From: Acetobacter cibinongensis
GTDB lineage: Bacteria > Pseudomonadota > Alphaproteobacteria > Acetobacterales > Acetobacteraceae
Reading direction: 5' to 3'
DNA: 64,000 nucleotides
NCBI RefSeq assembly: GCF_000963925.1
Contig: NZ_BAMV01000007.1
Coordinates: forward strand, 1 to 64,000
Within the stretch, counting starts at the first letter, position 1, and every line of letters starts with the position of its first letter. A model generated the notes under the pieces. That model worked only from the letters and a program-made list of their open reading frames with translations, had not been told where the DNA came from and searched no databases. The position numbers and the translations under genes were made by a program. Of the stretch, positions 44,914 to 54,480 are shown in pieces.

Positions 44914-46722
44914 ATGACCCGCCGGACCCGCATGTCTGTCTCCTCGTCACTGACCCGCCTGCGCAGCCTGCGCAGCCTGCGCAGACCGGGGCAGAGCACG
45001 CTGGAAGGCGGCGGAAAACCTCCGCTACCGCACGACCCCTCCCGCAAACGGCTTGTTTCCCCGCTCATGCGGCGCATCATGCTGGTTAATATCCTACCCT
45101 TGGCCCTGCTGGCCGTGACCATGCTGTTCCTCAACCAGTTCCGGAACAGTCTGCTGGCAACCGAGGTCACGGCCCTGCGTGAACAAGCCCGCATTTATGC
45201 CGGGGCCTTGGGGGAAAGCGCTGTGCGGAGCGGCAAGGGCCGCAACACAGACCCGGATGGCGGTTTCAAGCTGGAATCGTCTCCGGCAAGCCGGATGTTG
45301 CTCCGTCTGACGGAGCCAAGCCCGAGCGCCCATGCCCGCCTGTTTGCGCCCGATGGCCAATTGGTAGCAGATAATCTGGCTGACCTGCCGGGGGCAGTTA
45401 TTCCTGCGGTTGGCGCACCGCCCCGCAAGGGAGACCACACGCCCCCCCGCTCCATGCACACTATTCCACTGGATGAACCGGGCTTTTTTGAACGGGCTTT
45501 GACGTGGATCTGGACGAACCATAACTCTGACATTGTCACTCTGGGCACAAACGAGGCCGATATTCCCGCCGACCCGGCCCACCCGACAGAGGCCCGTGGT
45601 CCGGATGTCCGCCCTCCCCCTGAAGCGCCGCCCTATATTCGCCGCACAGCCAATGGGCGGCTGATTATCACGGTGGCTGAACCTGTCATTCATGATGGGC
45701 ATACCGTGGGGATTATCCAGTTGACCCGCACGGCCTCTCAGGTCGATCGGTCCGTTTTTGCCATCCGCTCCTCCATTCTGTCACTGTTTCTGATGGTGCT
45801 GATTATTACCGTGCTGCTGTCATGGTATCTGTCCCTCACCATTGCACGGCCTTTGCTGCGGCTGGCGACCTCCGCACAAGTTATGCGCGAATCCTCTGGC
45901 CGGACCGGCACGGTTCCTGCCCGCCTACTGGCAAGGCAAGATGAGATTGGCGATGTAGCGCGTGCCTTGCAGGCCAGTGCCCAGGCGCTGTGGAAACGCA
46001 TGGACGCCATTGAACGCTTTGCTGCGGATGTAAGCCACGAGATCAAAAATCCGCTCTCATCCATCCGCTCAGCCATTGAGACGCTGCTGCGGATTGAAGA
46101 CCTGAACCAGCAACGCCGCCTGCTCACCATCATCAATCAGGACGTGCGGCGGCTGGACCGGCTGATTACTGATATTTCTGACGCCAGCAGGCTGGACGCG
46201 GAAATGTCACGCGCCAAGGTGGAGCCTGTCTCCATCATGCCGCTCCTCTCGGTTCTGGCGGAAATCCATCAGGCTACCCGCAAGGAAGGCCAGCCTGAGA
46301 TTGTGACGGAAGTTGAAGGGGATACGGCCGAAAACCCGCTGCGTGTTCTGGCGGTAGAAGATCGACTGGTGCAGGTTTTACGTAACCTGATTGGCAATGC
46401 CATCTCGTTCTCACCCCCCAATGGCCGCATTGTTCTGGAAGCAAGACCCGTAGGGAATATGGTGGAATTGGCGGTGAGCGATGAAGGGCCCGGCATTCCG
46501 CAAGCCAAGCTCGATTCCATTTTTGACCGTTTTTATTCAGAACGCCCAAAGAACGAGAATTTTGGCCAGCATTCTGGCCTTGGCCTGTCCATCAGCCGCC
46601 AGATTGTGGAGGCCCTGCATGGCACTATAGCGGTTGAAAACCGACACAATGCTCAGGGTGGTGTCGATGGAGCACGGTTTATTGTGCGGCTACCCCGCCT
46701 GCTGAGCCTGCCAGCTGCGTAA
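44914..46722 (+). CDS. chvG: Sensor histidine kinase ChvG (ExoS-like)
   Basis: Membrane sensor of 602 residues. Arg-rich N-terminus, TM1 (about 54-74), a periplasmic sensor region, TM2 (about 285-307), HAMP, and kinase core with the H-box ADVSHEIKNPLSS (His375). The ATP domain has GLGLSISRQIVEALHG. Partner of ChvI nine bases upstream. A small 3 x 9-bp repeat lies in the N-terminal codons. Signal in relatives is low pH or periplasmic stress. Confidence 0.95.
   Translation: MTRRTRMSVSSSLTRLRSLRSLRRPGQSTLEGGGKPPLPHDPSRKRLVSPLMRRIMLVNILPLALLAVTMLFLNQFRNSLLATEVTALREQARIYAGALGESAVRSGKGRNTDPDGGFKLESSPASRMLLRLTEPSPSAHARLFAPDGQLVADNLADLPGAVIPAVGAPPRKGDHTPPRSMHTIPLDEPGFFERALTWIWTNHNSDIVTLGTNEADIPADPAHPTEARGPDVRPPPEAPPYIRRTANGRLIITVAEPVIHDGHTVGIIQLTRTASQVDRSVFAIRSSILSLFLMVLIITVLLSWYLSLTIARPLLRLATSAQVMRESSGRTGTVPARLLARQDEIGDVARALQASAQALWKRMDAIERFAADVSHEIKNPLSSIRSAIETLLRIEDLNQQRRLLTIINQDVRRLDRLITDISDASRLDAEMSRAKVEPVSIMPLLSVLAEIHQATRKEGQPEIVTEVEGDTAENPLRVLAVEDRLVQVLRNLIGNAISFSPPNGRIVLEARPVGNMVELAVSDEGPGIPQAKLDSIFDRFYSERPKNENFGQHSGLGLSISRQIVEALHGTIAVENRHNAQGGVDGARFIVRLPRLLSLPAA
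44958..44984 (+). repeat. Three tandem copies of a 9-bp unit in chvG
   Basis: CCTGCGCAG is repeated exactly three times, encoding an Arg-Ser-Leu-type repeat in the cytoplasmic tail of ChvG. A unit change would keep the frame, so it may be slippage-prone without loss of function. Confidence 0.85.
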
Positions 46723-46733
46723 GGCAGCAGCGC

Positions 46734-47111
46734 TTAGTCAGCCTGCTCGTCGGCCTCTATGCAAAACTCAAACTCAATATCCGCATGGGGTGCGGGCAGA
46801 GCTTTGACCCATATGAGTGTGACCGAAGGGGCTATGCTGGAAAACATATGGCGCAGGATAGGCGCACAGGTGTGAAATTCTGCTGCATTGGCAATCAGAT
46901 ACACCACGCGGGTAACATCTGACAGGCTCAGCCCCTGCGCACGCAGCGCGGCAAGACCGTGATCGAGCGCCTCCTGGCATTGCTCTGCCATACTTTGCCC
47001 TTCCGGGGCGCCGGAGCGCAGACCTGTCAGCCTGAGCCCCCCGGAAACATGCTCTACCCGCCCTATGCCGCTGGAGTGCGCGCCATACTGAGACTGTGCC
47101 GGATTAACCAT
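46734..47111 (-). CDS. Rid-family (RidA/YjgF-like) protein
   Basis: A 125-residue member of the Rid superfamily. LDHGLAALRAQGLSLSDVTRVVYLIANAAEFHTCAPILRHMF and SVTLIWVKALPAPHADIEFEFCIEA follow the RidA layout. The arginine used by true RidA to deaminate enamines is not clear at the usual C-terminal position, where the family has VxxLxxPxxxVEIE, so activity is uncertain. Start set at 47111; an ATG 12 codons upstream (47147) is possible. Convergent with chvG by 11 bases. Confidence 0.82.
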   Translation of the reverse strand: MVNPAQSQYGAHSSGIGRVEHVSGGLRLTGLRSGAPEGQSMAEQCQEALDHGLAALRAQGLSLSDVTRVVYLIANAAEFHTCAPILRHMFSSIAPSVTLIWVKALPAPHADIEFEFCIEADEQAD

Positions 47112-47368
47112 ATTTAAAAAATGCACCCCACCTTGCCTGTTGCACACAGTAAAACTTGTTGTGTGCTGTTAACAATACCATGCCACGCCCCCTGTGTCAT
47201 GCACAGGACGCAGCCACGCTCTGCCCAGTCAATAAACCACCGACATATTGCGTAACAGGGGGTGAGCCGAGCATACTGTGTCTGGCATTCACAGCAACAA
47301 CACGTCCGGTCAGGTGGGACCCCCATGACACCCTATTGTATAACAGGCTCTGGAAAGGACATGTCCTG

Positions 47369-48328
47369 ATGTGCGCGGCTGACCTTTATACCCCACGGCG
47401 CATCCTGCTTGTATCTGGTCTGTCCGGTGCCGGGAAATCTTCCATCCTGCGCATTCTGGAAGACCTTGATTACGAGGTGATTGATAACCCCCCGTTGGGT
47501 ATGCTGGATGATATTGTGGCAAGGGCAGAGCAACCCATTGCCATTGGTGTGGACTCGCGCACCCGCGGGTTTGACCCATCTGCCGTGCTGGAAGCCGTGG
47601 CGCGGCTGCGCATTAATCCGGCCCTTGCTGTTGAGTTGATTTACGCCACAGCTGAAGAAAGCGTCCTGCTACGCCGCTATACCGCCACCCGCCGCCGCCA
47701 CCCTCTGGCCGCACATGGCAGCGTAAAAGACGGCATTGACGATGAAATTGCTCTGACCGCCCCCCTGCGCACAGCGGCGGACTTGGTCATTGATACCTCT
47801 GACATGCCACCACCAGACCTGCGCCGGTTTGTGGAAAGCCGCTTCAGCCCCTGGCAGGCACGCTCTGGCCAGGGATTGACGGTCGCGCTGATGTCCTTTG
47901 CCTTCCCCGCCGGGCTACCGCGGGAGGCAGACATTGTGTTTGATGCCCGTTTTTTGCAAAACCCACATTATGACCCGCAACTGGCCCCAAAAACCGGGCT
48001 GGATGCTGATGTGGCAGAGTATGTTGCCAAAGACCCTGACTATCCGCAGTTCCTGAACCAGATTCACGCCATGCTGCAACTGGTGCTGCCCCGCTTTGTG
48101 CAGGAAGGTAAGAAATACGCCACTATTGCCATTGGGTGCTCAGGAGGGCGGCACCGGTCCGTCACCTTGGTAGAGGCCTTGGCAGAACGGCTCTCAGCGC
48201 CAGATGGCATGGGTCATTATAAAGGTTCTGGCCAGTGGCCTATCATGATCATGCATCGGGAACTGGCACGGCAGGGCCTGAGCGGTTGGCGCTGGGCACG
48301 GAAACCGGTTGATACCGCAAGTAGCTGA
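47369..48328 (+). CDS. rapZ: RNase adapter RapZ
   Basis: A GTP/ATP-binding RapZ (YvcJ) protein, 319 residues. It has Walker A GLSGAGKSS (17-25), DNPPLGMLDD, DSRTRGF, RYTATRRRHPL and the C-terminal domain with IGCSGGRHRSVTL. In enterobacteria it binds small RNA GlmZ to control GlmS; in alphaproteobacteria the role is less certain. The ATG at 47369 follows AAGGAC; the long upstream frame does not resemble RapZ. Downstream PTS genes that often accompany rapZ are absent. Confidence 0.94.
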   Translation: MCAADLYTPRRILLVSGLSGAGKSSILRILEDLDYEVIDNPPLGMLDDIVARAEQPIAIGVDSRTRGFDPSAVLEAVARLRINPALAVELIYATAEESVLLRRYTATRRRHPLAAHGSVKDGIDDEIALTAPLRTAADLVIDTSDMPPPDLRRFVESRFSPWQARSGQGLTVALMSFAFPAGLPREADIVFDARFLQNPHYDPQLAPKTGLDADVAEYVAKDPDYPQFLNQIHAMLQLVLPRFVQEGKKYATIAIGCSGGRHRSVTLVEALAERLSAPDGMGHYKGSGQWPIMIMHRELARQGLSGWRWARKPVDTASS

Positions 48329-48728
48329 AGCTACTCGCGCGGCTCTGTTAGGGGTCGTTAGGGTTTAGTGCGGTTTGCCGCAACGGTGCGTGCACTTGAT
48401 GCGCATAGAGCATTTTGCGGTCTTCTGGTGTCCAAGTGTGATGACAAGGCGTGCCCTGAAACACAGTGCCGAGGGTCCAGAGCAGTATTTACTTGGGTAA
48501 GGGACTGGCACACCCTCTCGTTTTACAAGCAGAATCGAAAGCCAGTGAGTATGGCGTGAGCCACCATCCTTTCACTCATCTGTCGATACAACAGAGCGGC
48601 ACTAGAAAAGACTTTTCCACAAAACGTATTTTTCGGAAAAGATATCTGAAACACGAGGAAAAATTTTACGGCTTTGAAAAACAACAAAGCCGTAAAAATT
48701 CATAACAAAAAAAATAAGTTTTTAGATC
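48329..48728. other. 400-base region without a recognisable gene
   Basis: From the rapZ stop to the aldehyde dehydrogenase cytochrome gene. Two overlapping short plus-strand frames (48368-48559 and 48466-48705) lack ribosome sites and family similarity, so I do not call them. It ends in a terminator on the minus strand. No transposon signature or homologue was recognised. Confidence 0.7.
48664..48697 (-). terminator. Terminator of the aldehyde dehydrogenase operon
   Basis: TTTTACGGCTTTG (48664-48676) pairs perfectly with CAAAGCCGTAAAA (48685-48697) around an 8-base loop. The T-rich flank on the minus strand fits termination of the operon that ends at 48729. Confidence 0.85.
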
Positions 48729-49955
48729 TTATTTTTTAAATTCTGACGCTGGCACATCGGCTTTCACACCCCCGAAATGCGCCAGAATATAAGACGACAG
48801 CGCTGCAAGTTCATCCGCGGTGTAGCCCTTTTCAAAACTGGGCATAAACACTTTACCTTGGTCTGTTTCCAAACTTGTTCCTGTTAAAAGCACTTGGACG
48901 ATATTGCTGGCCGCAGGGTCAGAAACACTATGTGCACCTGCTAGCGCAGCCCAGTCAGATTGACGGCCCAACCCATTTGCAAGGTGACAGCCTGCACATG
49001 CCTGAGCAAACAGCGCCTCTCCGCGTTTATAGGTGGTGGAGAGAGGGGCGTTTGCGGGTGGCATATCTTGCGCTACAGGGCCTTTGGCAATTGGCGCAAT
49101 GCTCCGGAAATATGTCATCATGGCGGAAATGTCGCTGGGTGTCATATAACGCAGCCCGTGCTCAACGGCTTCTGCCATGGGGCCAGACGCGGCCCCTCTC
49201 CCCACAGCTTTGCCGGTGGACAGATAGGAGGAGAGTTGCTCATCCGTCCAGTCGCCCAGGCCATGCTCTTTGTCTGATGTCAGGTTATAGGCCTTCCACC
49301 CAACCTGAACGGCACCGGCATAAGCCTTGCTGCTTAAACCGTAGGTAAAGTTCCGGGGTGTATGGCACTGACTGCAATGACCAAGGGCTTCTGTAAGGTA
49401 AGCGCCACGGTTCCATTCTGGTGAGCGGTTGCTGTCGGGCTCGAAGCGTTTATTTGGGTTATTCAGCCAGTTCCAAAATACCATGCCCCATCTCTGGTTA
49501 AACGGAAAGACCAGCGTGTTCTGTGGTGTTTCTGCTTTTTCAGGGTGGAGACTGAACAGATACGCCTTGATGGCCAGAGCATCATCGTCACTCAACAAGG
49601 TGTAAGCTGTATACGGCATAACCGGGTATAAATGCTTGCCGCCACGGCCTACGCCTTCACGCAGGGCCTTCAGCCATTCTGCGTCTGTGTAACCGCCAAT
49701 ACCACTTTGCATATCAGGCGTAATATTAACCGCATAAACCGTGCCAAATGGCAGAGGGAAAGGCCGCCCCCCTGTCAGTTTCTTGCTATCTGGGGCAGTA
49801 TGGCACGCTGCACAGTCAGCAGCCCGAAACAGATATTCTCCTTTTTCGATTATCTCGTTTTGATTGGGTGCCGATGTAGCAGCCGTCTGGCCAAAAGCCG
49901 TGTGGCTCCCTATTCCGGCAACAAGAGCGGTGAGTAGAGCGTAACGTAACAGCAT
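48729..49955 (-). CDS. Membrane-bound aldehyde dehydrogenase, triheme cytochrome c subunit
   Basis: Third gene of the operon, 408 residues. Leader at about 1-22, then three heme sites: CAACH (near 56), CSQCH (near 203) and CAGCH (near 328). Same architecture as alcohol-dehydrogenase subunit II of acetic acid bacteria. It takes electrons from the large and small subunits to ubiquinone. Its ATG overlaps the stop of the large subunit by one base (TAATG). The small-large-cytochrome order is that of aldSLC-type loci. Confidence 0.92.
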   Translation of the reverse strand: MLLRYALLTALVAGIGSHTAFGQTAATSAPNQNEIIEKGEYLFRAADCAACHTAPDSKKLTGGRPFPLPFGTVYAVNITPDMQSGIGGYTDAEWLKALREGVGRGGKHLYPVMPYTAYTLLSDDDALAIKAYLFSLHPEKAETPQNTLVFPFNQRWGMVFWNWLNNPNKRFEPDSNRSPEWNRGAYLTEALGHCSQCHTPRNFTYGLSSKAYAGAVQVGWKAYNLTSDKEHGLGDWTDEQLSSYLSTGKAVGRGAASGPMAEAVEHGLRYMTPSDISAMMTYFRSIAPIAKGPVAQDMPPANAPLSTTYKRGEALFAQACAGCHLANGLGRQSDWAALAGAHSVSDPAASNIVQVLLTGTSLETDQGKVFMPSFEKGYTADELAALSSYILAHFGGVKADVPASEFKK

Positions 49956-52141
49956 TACACGGCATCCTTTCCAAATTGTTTGGCAAAGGGAATGCGGCGT
50001 AACCGTTTGCCCGTGGCAGCAAATAAGGCATTGGCCAGCGCTGGCGCTGCGGCAACTGTGCCGACCTCCCCAATCCCACCAATTTTTGCGTCTGCATTTG
50101 GCAGGATGTGGACATGAATGTCGGGCGCCTCACTCAGGCGCATCATGCGATAATTATGAAAATTTGACTGCTCAACACGTCCATTTTTCAAAGTGATTTC
50201 ATTATAAAGTGCCATGGTAAAGCCAAAAATAAGACCACCCTGTATTTGGGACACAACACCATCGGGGAAAACAACCGGGCCACAATCAACCGCACTATGG
50301 GCGCTGAGGATGTGAATTTGACCGTCTTTCTCAACCTTGACCTCAACAACGGTCGCGGCCCACGTTTCAAACGAATAGTGCAGCGCCACGCCCATACCAT
50401 GCCCGTCTGGCAGTGTTTTGCCCCAGCCTGACTGCTTTGCCACTTCATCAAGGAGTTTTATGGCACGCGGTTGGTGTGCTGCCAGTTTCTTGCGTAGGGC
50501 CAAAGGGTCCTGACCCGCTTTATGAGCAAGCTCATCAATCATGCTTTCCACCACAAAAACATTGTGGGTTGGCCCGACCCCGCGCCACCAGAGTGTAGTA
50601 AGGGCGTCTGGCTCATGCCTAACAAATTCCACCAACTGGTCTGGCATGGTATAGGGCGTTTCTGCGGCACCCTCCACGGCATCCGGGTCAAGCCCGTGGT
50701 CCATGTCAGACGGAGACCAGCGTGCGGAGACCGATGAGCCTGTTGTTCTGTGGTGCCAGCCGCTGATTGCGCCGTTGTTCGTTAGTCCGGCAGAAACCCG
50801 GTCATAGTAATAAGGGCGAAACTGGTCCTGCGTGATGTCTTCTTCCCGGGTCCAGATCAGCTTAACGGGATAGGACACCTGTTTTGCAAAACGTGCCGCC
50901 TGACCAATAGAGTTTGAATCAAGCCTTCTTCCAAACCCTCCACCAATAAGATGGTTATGGATAAAAACTTTCTCGAGTAGCAAGCCTGTTGCATCGGCCA
51001 CTTCCTGTCTGGCACGGCCAGGAACCTGCGTACCTACCCATACATCCGCGCCATCGGGCCGGATATGTAATGTGGTATTAATAGGTTCCAGCGCTGCATG
51101 AGCCAGAAAGGGAAGTTCGTAAACAGCATTGACCCGTGTATGAGCATTCCGTAGCGCATTTTGTACGTTGCCGCGCTTTACGGCAGTGACACCAGACTGG
51201 TCTGATGCTTTTTTCATGTCGGCAATAATATCTTCAGTCGAGGTTGTGCTGTTCTTGCCGTAATCCCACTCAGGGCTGGCCATTTCCAACCCTTTTATGG
51301 CAGCCCACATATGGTCACCTATGACTGCTATGGCGTCTGGCAACGTCACAACCTCAACCACACCCGGGACAGCAAGGGCAGCCTGTTTGTTGTAGCCGGT
51401 AAGGTGACCACCTTTGACAGGACATGCCATGATGCGGCCGACCTTCATGTCCGGTATCTGTGCATCTATACCAAAGCGGGCAGACCCATTGGTCTTTGCT
51501 TTGGTATCAACCCTGCGGGGGCTTGTGCCGATAAGCGTAAAGTCAGCCGGTGATTTGAGAGTAATTTTTTCCGGAACTGGCTGATGGCTCGCAAGGTCTG
51601 CAAGCGCTCCGTAAGAAAGGCTTTGCCCGGTAGCCTGGTGGGTCACGCGGCCTTCATGCGCCTTGCAGCCTGCGGCTTCCACACCCCAACGCTGGGCTGC
51701 GGCGGCAATAAGCATCATACGGGCTGCGGCACCAGCTTCCCGCAAAGAGACCCAGCAATGACGCGTGGAGGACGAACCCCCGGTTTCTTCCTCGCTCGCC
51801 CCTTTATCAATATAGGCAGGGTCCGCCGGGGCGGCTTCAACCTGCACCTGATCCAGCCCGACCTCCAGCTCTTCCGCCAGAAGCATTGCAAGACCCGTGT
51901 AAATGCCCTGCCCCATTTCAGCATGAGACATGACAAGGATTATGGCCCCCTGTGAGGGAACACGGATAAAGGCATTGGGCTTAAAAAGACTGCCCGTTAA
52001 CGCATCCTGCGCCTGCGCGGTTTGAATAAGCGGCAAACCGGGCAGAAAAGTTGGAAGCAGCAACCCGCCGCCAACACTCAATGCCCCCCCGATAAATGCG
52101 CGCCTTGATGGGGAGACGATTTTTGCTTTTTCAGACATCAT
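49955..52141 (-). CDS. Membrane-bound aldehyde dehydrogenase, molybdopterin large subunit
   Basis: Catalytic subunit of the xanthine-oxidase/isoquinoline-oxidoreductase superfamily, about 728 residues. A Tat leader ([16 protein letters not shown] near 11-25) shows periplasmic export. Motifs include [51 protein letters not shown] and [15 protein letters not shown] near the C-terminus. In acetic acid bacteria these oxidise acetaldehyde to acetate. Start set at ATG 52141, overlapping the small-subunit stop; the adjacent ATG at 52138 is also possible. Substrate inferred from family. Confidence 0.9.
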   Translation of the reverse strand: MMSEKAKIVSPSRRAFIGGALSVGGGLLLPTFLPGLPLIQTAQAQDALTGSLFKPNAFIRVPSQGAIILVMSHAEMGQGIYTGLAMLLAEELEVGLDQVQVEAAPADPAYIDKGASEEETGGSSSTRHCWVSLREAGAAARMMLIAAAAQRWGVEAAGCKAHEGRVTHQATGQSLSYGALADLASHQPVPEKITLKSPADFTLIGTSPRRVDTKAKTNGSARFGIDAQIPDMKVGRIMACPVKGGHLTGYNKQAALAVPGVVEVVTLPDAIAVIGDHMWAAIKGLEMASPEWDYGKNSTTSTEDIIADMKKASDQSGVTAVKRGNVQNALRNAHTRVNAVYELPFLAHAALEPINTTLHIRPDGADVWVGTQVPGRARQEVADATGLLLEKVFIHNHLIGGGFGRRLDSNSIGQAARFAKQVSYPVKLIWTREEDITQDQFRPYYYDRVSAGLTNNGAISGWHHRTTGSSVSARWSPSDMDHGLDPDAVEGAAETPYTMPDQLVEFVRHEPDALTTLWWRGVGPTHNVFVVESMIDELAHKAGQDPLALRKKLAAHQPRAIKLLDEVAKQSGWGKTLPDGHGMGVALHYSFETWAATVVEVKVEKDGQIHILSAHSAVDCGPVVFPDGVVSQIQGGLIFGFTMALYNEITLKNGRVEQSNFHNYRMMRLSEAPDIHVHILPNADAKIGGIGEVGTVAAAPALANALFAATGKRLRRIPFAKQFGKDAV

Positions 52142-52592
52142 GAGAAGCTGCTTTATGAATAGCTTTACGAATACGAACATAGGTGCCGCAACGGCAGATA
52201 TTGCCCGCCATTGCGTCATCTATTTCCGCATCGCTGGGGTGCGGGGTTTTCTGTAACAGGGCTGTTGCTGTCATGATCTGTCCGGATTGACAGTAGCCGC
52301 ACTGAATAACTTCCTCATCCAGCCACGCCTGTTGTACGCGAGCCCCTGCCTCTGTCTGGTTAATGGCTTCTATGGTCGTAATATCGCGTCCGGCTGCGGA
52401 TTGTACGGTCAGAAGGCACGACCTGACAGGCTGTCCATCTACGTGCACGGTACAGGCACCGCATTGCGCAACCCCACACCCATATTTTGTACCCGTAAGA
52501 TGCAAAATATCTCTTAAAATCCAGAGCACAGGCATATCGCCCGTCACATCTACCGTGTGAAGGGTGCCGTTTACCTTGAGATCAAACTTCAT
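52131..52592 (-). CDS. Membrane-bound aldehyde dehydrogenase, [2Fe-2S] small subunit
   Basis: A 153-residue iron-sulfur protein with two [2Fe-2S] clusters. The plant-ferredoxin-type site is [14 protein letters not shown] plus CLL, and the second is [11 protein letters not shown] plus ICRCGTY. This is the standard small subunit of xanthine-oxidase-family enzymes. First gene of the operon; it overlaps the large-subunit start. No signal, so likely exported with the Tat-targeted partner. Confidence 0.95.
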   Translation of the reverse strand: MKFDLKVNGTLHTVDVTGDMPVLWILRDILHLTGTKYGCGVAQCGACTVHVDGQPVRSCLLTVQSAAGRDITTIEAINQTEAGARVQQAWLDEEVIQCGYCQSGQIMTATALLQKTPHPSDAEIDDAMAGNICRCGTYVRIRKAIHKAASHDV

Positions 52593-53130
52593 ACGTGCAA
52601 GTCCACTATAAACAATGAAATATAGTTGTATTTATTATAGGCATTATTTAAAAAATTTAAAGCAGGAATTATTTTGATAATATTCGTAATCAATAACCAA
52701 ACTATTTATAAAGTGTTAATTTATACTTTCTTCTGAAGCTAGCTTGACGAACTTCTGCCCGAGCGTTGTCCAACCTCGCGCCCATGACTGCGGAGCCTAC
52801 GGCAGTGGGTTGTAGCCTCACTCTTTAGCGCCACAGACACCGGCAAGTCCCTTGCAACACCATGGGAGCCATTTTCTTCTTTCAGACCGCGACCATAGAA
52901 AAACTATCACCTGCAAACCGGCGCAAAAAAGAAATGCACCATTTTACAGGTGGCAAGACTTGAAAAATAAAAATATTTTTGTGATCCTTAAGCAGATAAG
53001 GCGCAGAACTTTTCCACTGCTTCTGCGTCTTTATTTGCGTTCAATTTTCCAGACACAAAATTGTTCGTATTGCATCATGCACACTGCTGCCCGGTGTTTA
53101 ATCGTAGCCAAAAGGTGATTGTTTTTTCTT
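52593..53130. other. Divergent intergenic region of about 540 bases
   Basis: Holds the promoters of the aldehyde dehydrogenase operon and the MscS gene. AT-rich DNA (52610-52735) is interrupted by a GC-rich island at about 52740-52850 containing an ACTGC/GCAGT inverted repeat near 52784-52805. AT-rich DNA resumes from about 52860 to 53110. No gene seen; the island might be a remnant of a mobile element, but nothing recognisable is left. Confidence 0.6.
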
Positions 53131-54414
53131 ATGCCGCTTTCCGCAACCACACTGACGCAAGACCCTGTGGCGGTCTCCATTCAAAAGGAAATTACGCCCT
53201 ACGTCTCCTCTTTCAGAGCGTGGTTGAGTTGGCTACCGGCCCCCATTGTGTCTCTGCTCGTGCTAGTTCTTGTCGGGCTGGTGGCGGGGTTGGTCAGCCG
53301 TCTGGTGACAGACCGCATCCTTATGCGCCTACCGGGCAGCAAGGGGGCGGTTGTACGGTCCTTCACCAAGGCGCTGCGGCGGCCCGTACGGCTGAGCATC
53401 ATGATTCTGGCCATGGGTGTGGCACTGCCTGTGAGTGGCCTGCACAGCACCTTGCAGGATGGGGTGGGGCATCTGTTGCTCATCTCCTTCGTGGCGGTGA
53501 TGGGCTACGGGATTCTCATGACCGTGCGCGTGATCTCGGACGCCTACCTGACCCGTTTTTCTGAAGCCGATCAGGAAGACGATATTCTGGCCCGCAAGCA
53601 CGCCACCCAGTTCCGGCTCCTACGGCGTATGGCAGAAATTTTGATCTGTGTTCTGACCATCGGGGCGGAACTCATGTCTTTTGAACCGGTGCGGGAATAC
53701 GGCCTCAGCCTTTTTGCCTCGGCTGGAGCGGCCTCTCTGATTGCCGGTCTGGCAGCACGGCCTATTCTGGCCAATCTGTTCGCCGGGGTTCAGATTGCCA
53801 TGACACAACCCATCCGTATGGGAGACCTGATTGCTTTTGAGGGTGATTGGACATGGGTGGAGGAAATTACTTCCACCTACGTTGTGCTTCGGGCCTGGGA
53901 CTGGCGGAGACGGATTGTGCCCATAGCCTATTTTCTGGACACGCCTTTTCAGAACTGGACTTATAATTCAGCCGAACTGATTGGCGCAGTCTTCCTGTAT
54001 GTGGACTACCGCGCCCCCGTGGACAAGATACGCGCCAAATTGGAAGAAATTGTACGCGGTTGCCCACAGTGGACGGGAAAAGACTTCAGTGTGCAGGTGG
54101 TGGACTGCAACCAGCACATCGTGACCATTCGTATGACCGCCAGCGCACGCACCGCCATAAGAAGTTGGGATTTGCGCTGCGAAGTACGGGAAAAAATTAT
54201 CCGCTGGATGTGTGAGGAATGCCCTGAAGCCCTGCCCCGCACCCGCTTTGCCATGACACCAGCAGAACAGAGTGCCACCCAGCCACCCCTTGCACAGCCA
54301 ATACCGCCCGGTGCTGGCACCCCACCCGTTGGGCCGTTTGGGCCATTTGATACCCCGCCAGCCCTGAGCTCTTCCTACACGCCGTCTGCCCCCGGCATAG
54401 TTCAACAACCATAA
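53131..54414 (+). CDS. MscS-family mechanosensitive channel
   Basis: A 427-residue membrane protein. Three or four hydrophobic helices come before the conserved pore/beta region: LFASAGAASLIAGLAARPILANLFAGVQIAMTQPIRMGDLIAFEG, then WVEEITSTYVVLRAWDWRRRIVPIAYFLDTPFQNWT. A Pro/Ala-rich tail (about 370-427) is unusual. It opens under membrane tension, protecting from osmotic downshock. The ATG at 53131 is used; the TTG 12 bases earlier is too close to the ribosome site. Confidence 0.92.
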   Translation: MPLSATTLTQDPVAVSIQKEITPYVSSFRAWLSWLPAPIVSLLVLVLVGLVAGLVSRLVTDRILMRLPGSKGAVVRSFTKALRRPVRLSIMILAMGVALPVSGLHSTLQDGVGHLLLISFVAVMGYGILMTVRVISDAYLTRFSEADQEDDILARKHATQFRLLRRMAEILICVLTIGAELMSFEPVREYGLSLFASAGAASLIAGLAARPILANLFAGVQIAMTQPIRMGDLIAFEGDWTWVEEITSTYVVLRAWDWRRRIVPIAYFLDTPFQNWTYNSAELIGAVFLYVDYRAPVDKIRAKLEEIVRGCPQWTGKDFSVQVVDCNQHIVTIRMTASARTAIRSWDLRCEVREKIIRWMCEECPEALPRTRFAMTPAEQSATQPPLAQPIPPGAGTPPVGPFGPFDTPPALSSSYTPSAPGIVQQP

Positions 54415-54416
54415 AA

Positions 54417-54450
54417 AAATGGCAGCCCCTTAAAAAGAAAGCCGCCATTT
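54417..54450. terminator. Weak hairpin between convergent mscS-like and sbp genes
   Basis: AAATGGC (54417-54423) pairs with GCCATTT (54444-54450) around a 20-base loop, with A-rich flanks on both sides that give T-runs on each transcript. Confidence 0.5.
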
Positions 54451-54480
54451 GGAAAAACTCGGTCCTGCTACGCTGGCATG

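Noticed and set aside
48368-48705. Two overlapping short frames after rapZ
   Set aside because: No ribosome sites, low complexity, no family match.
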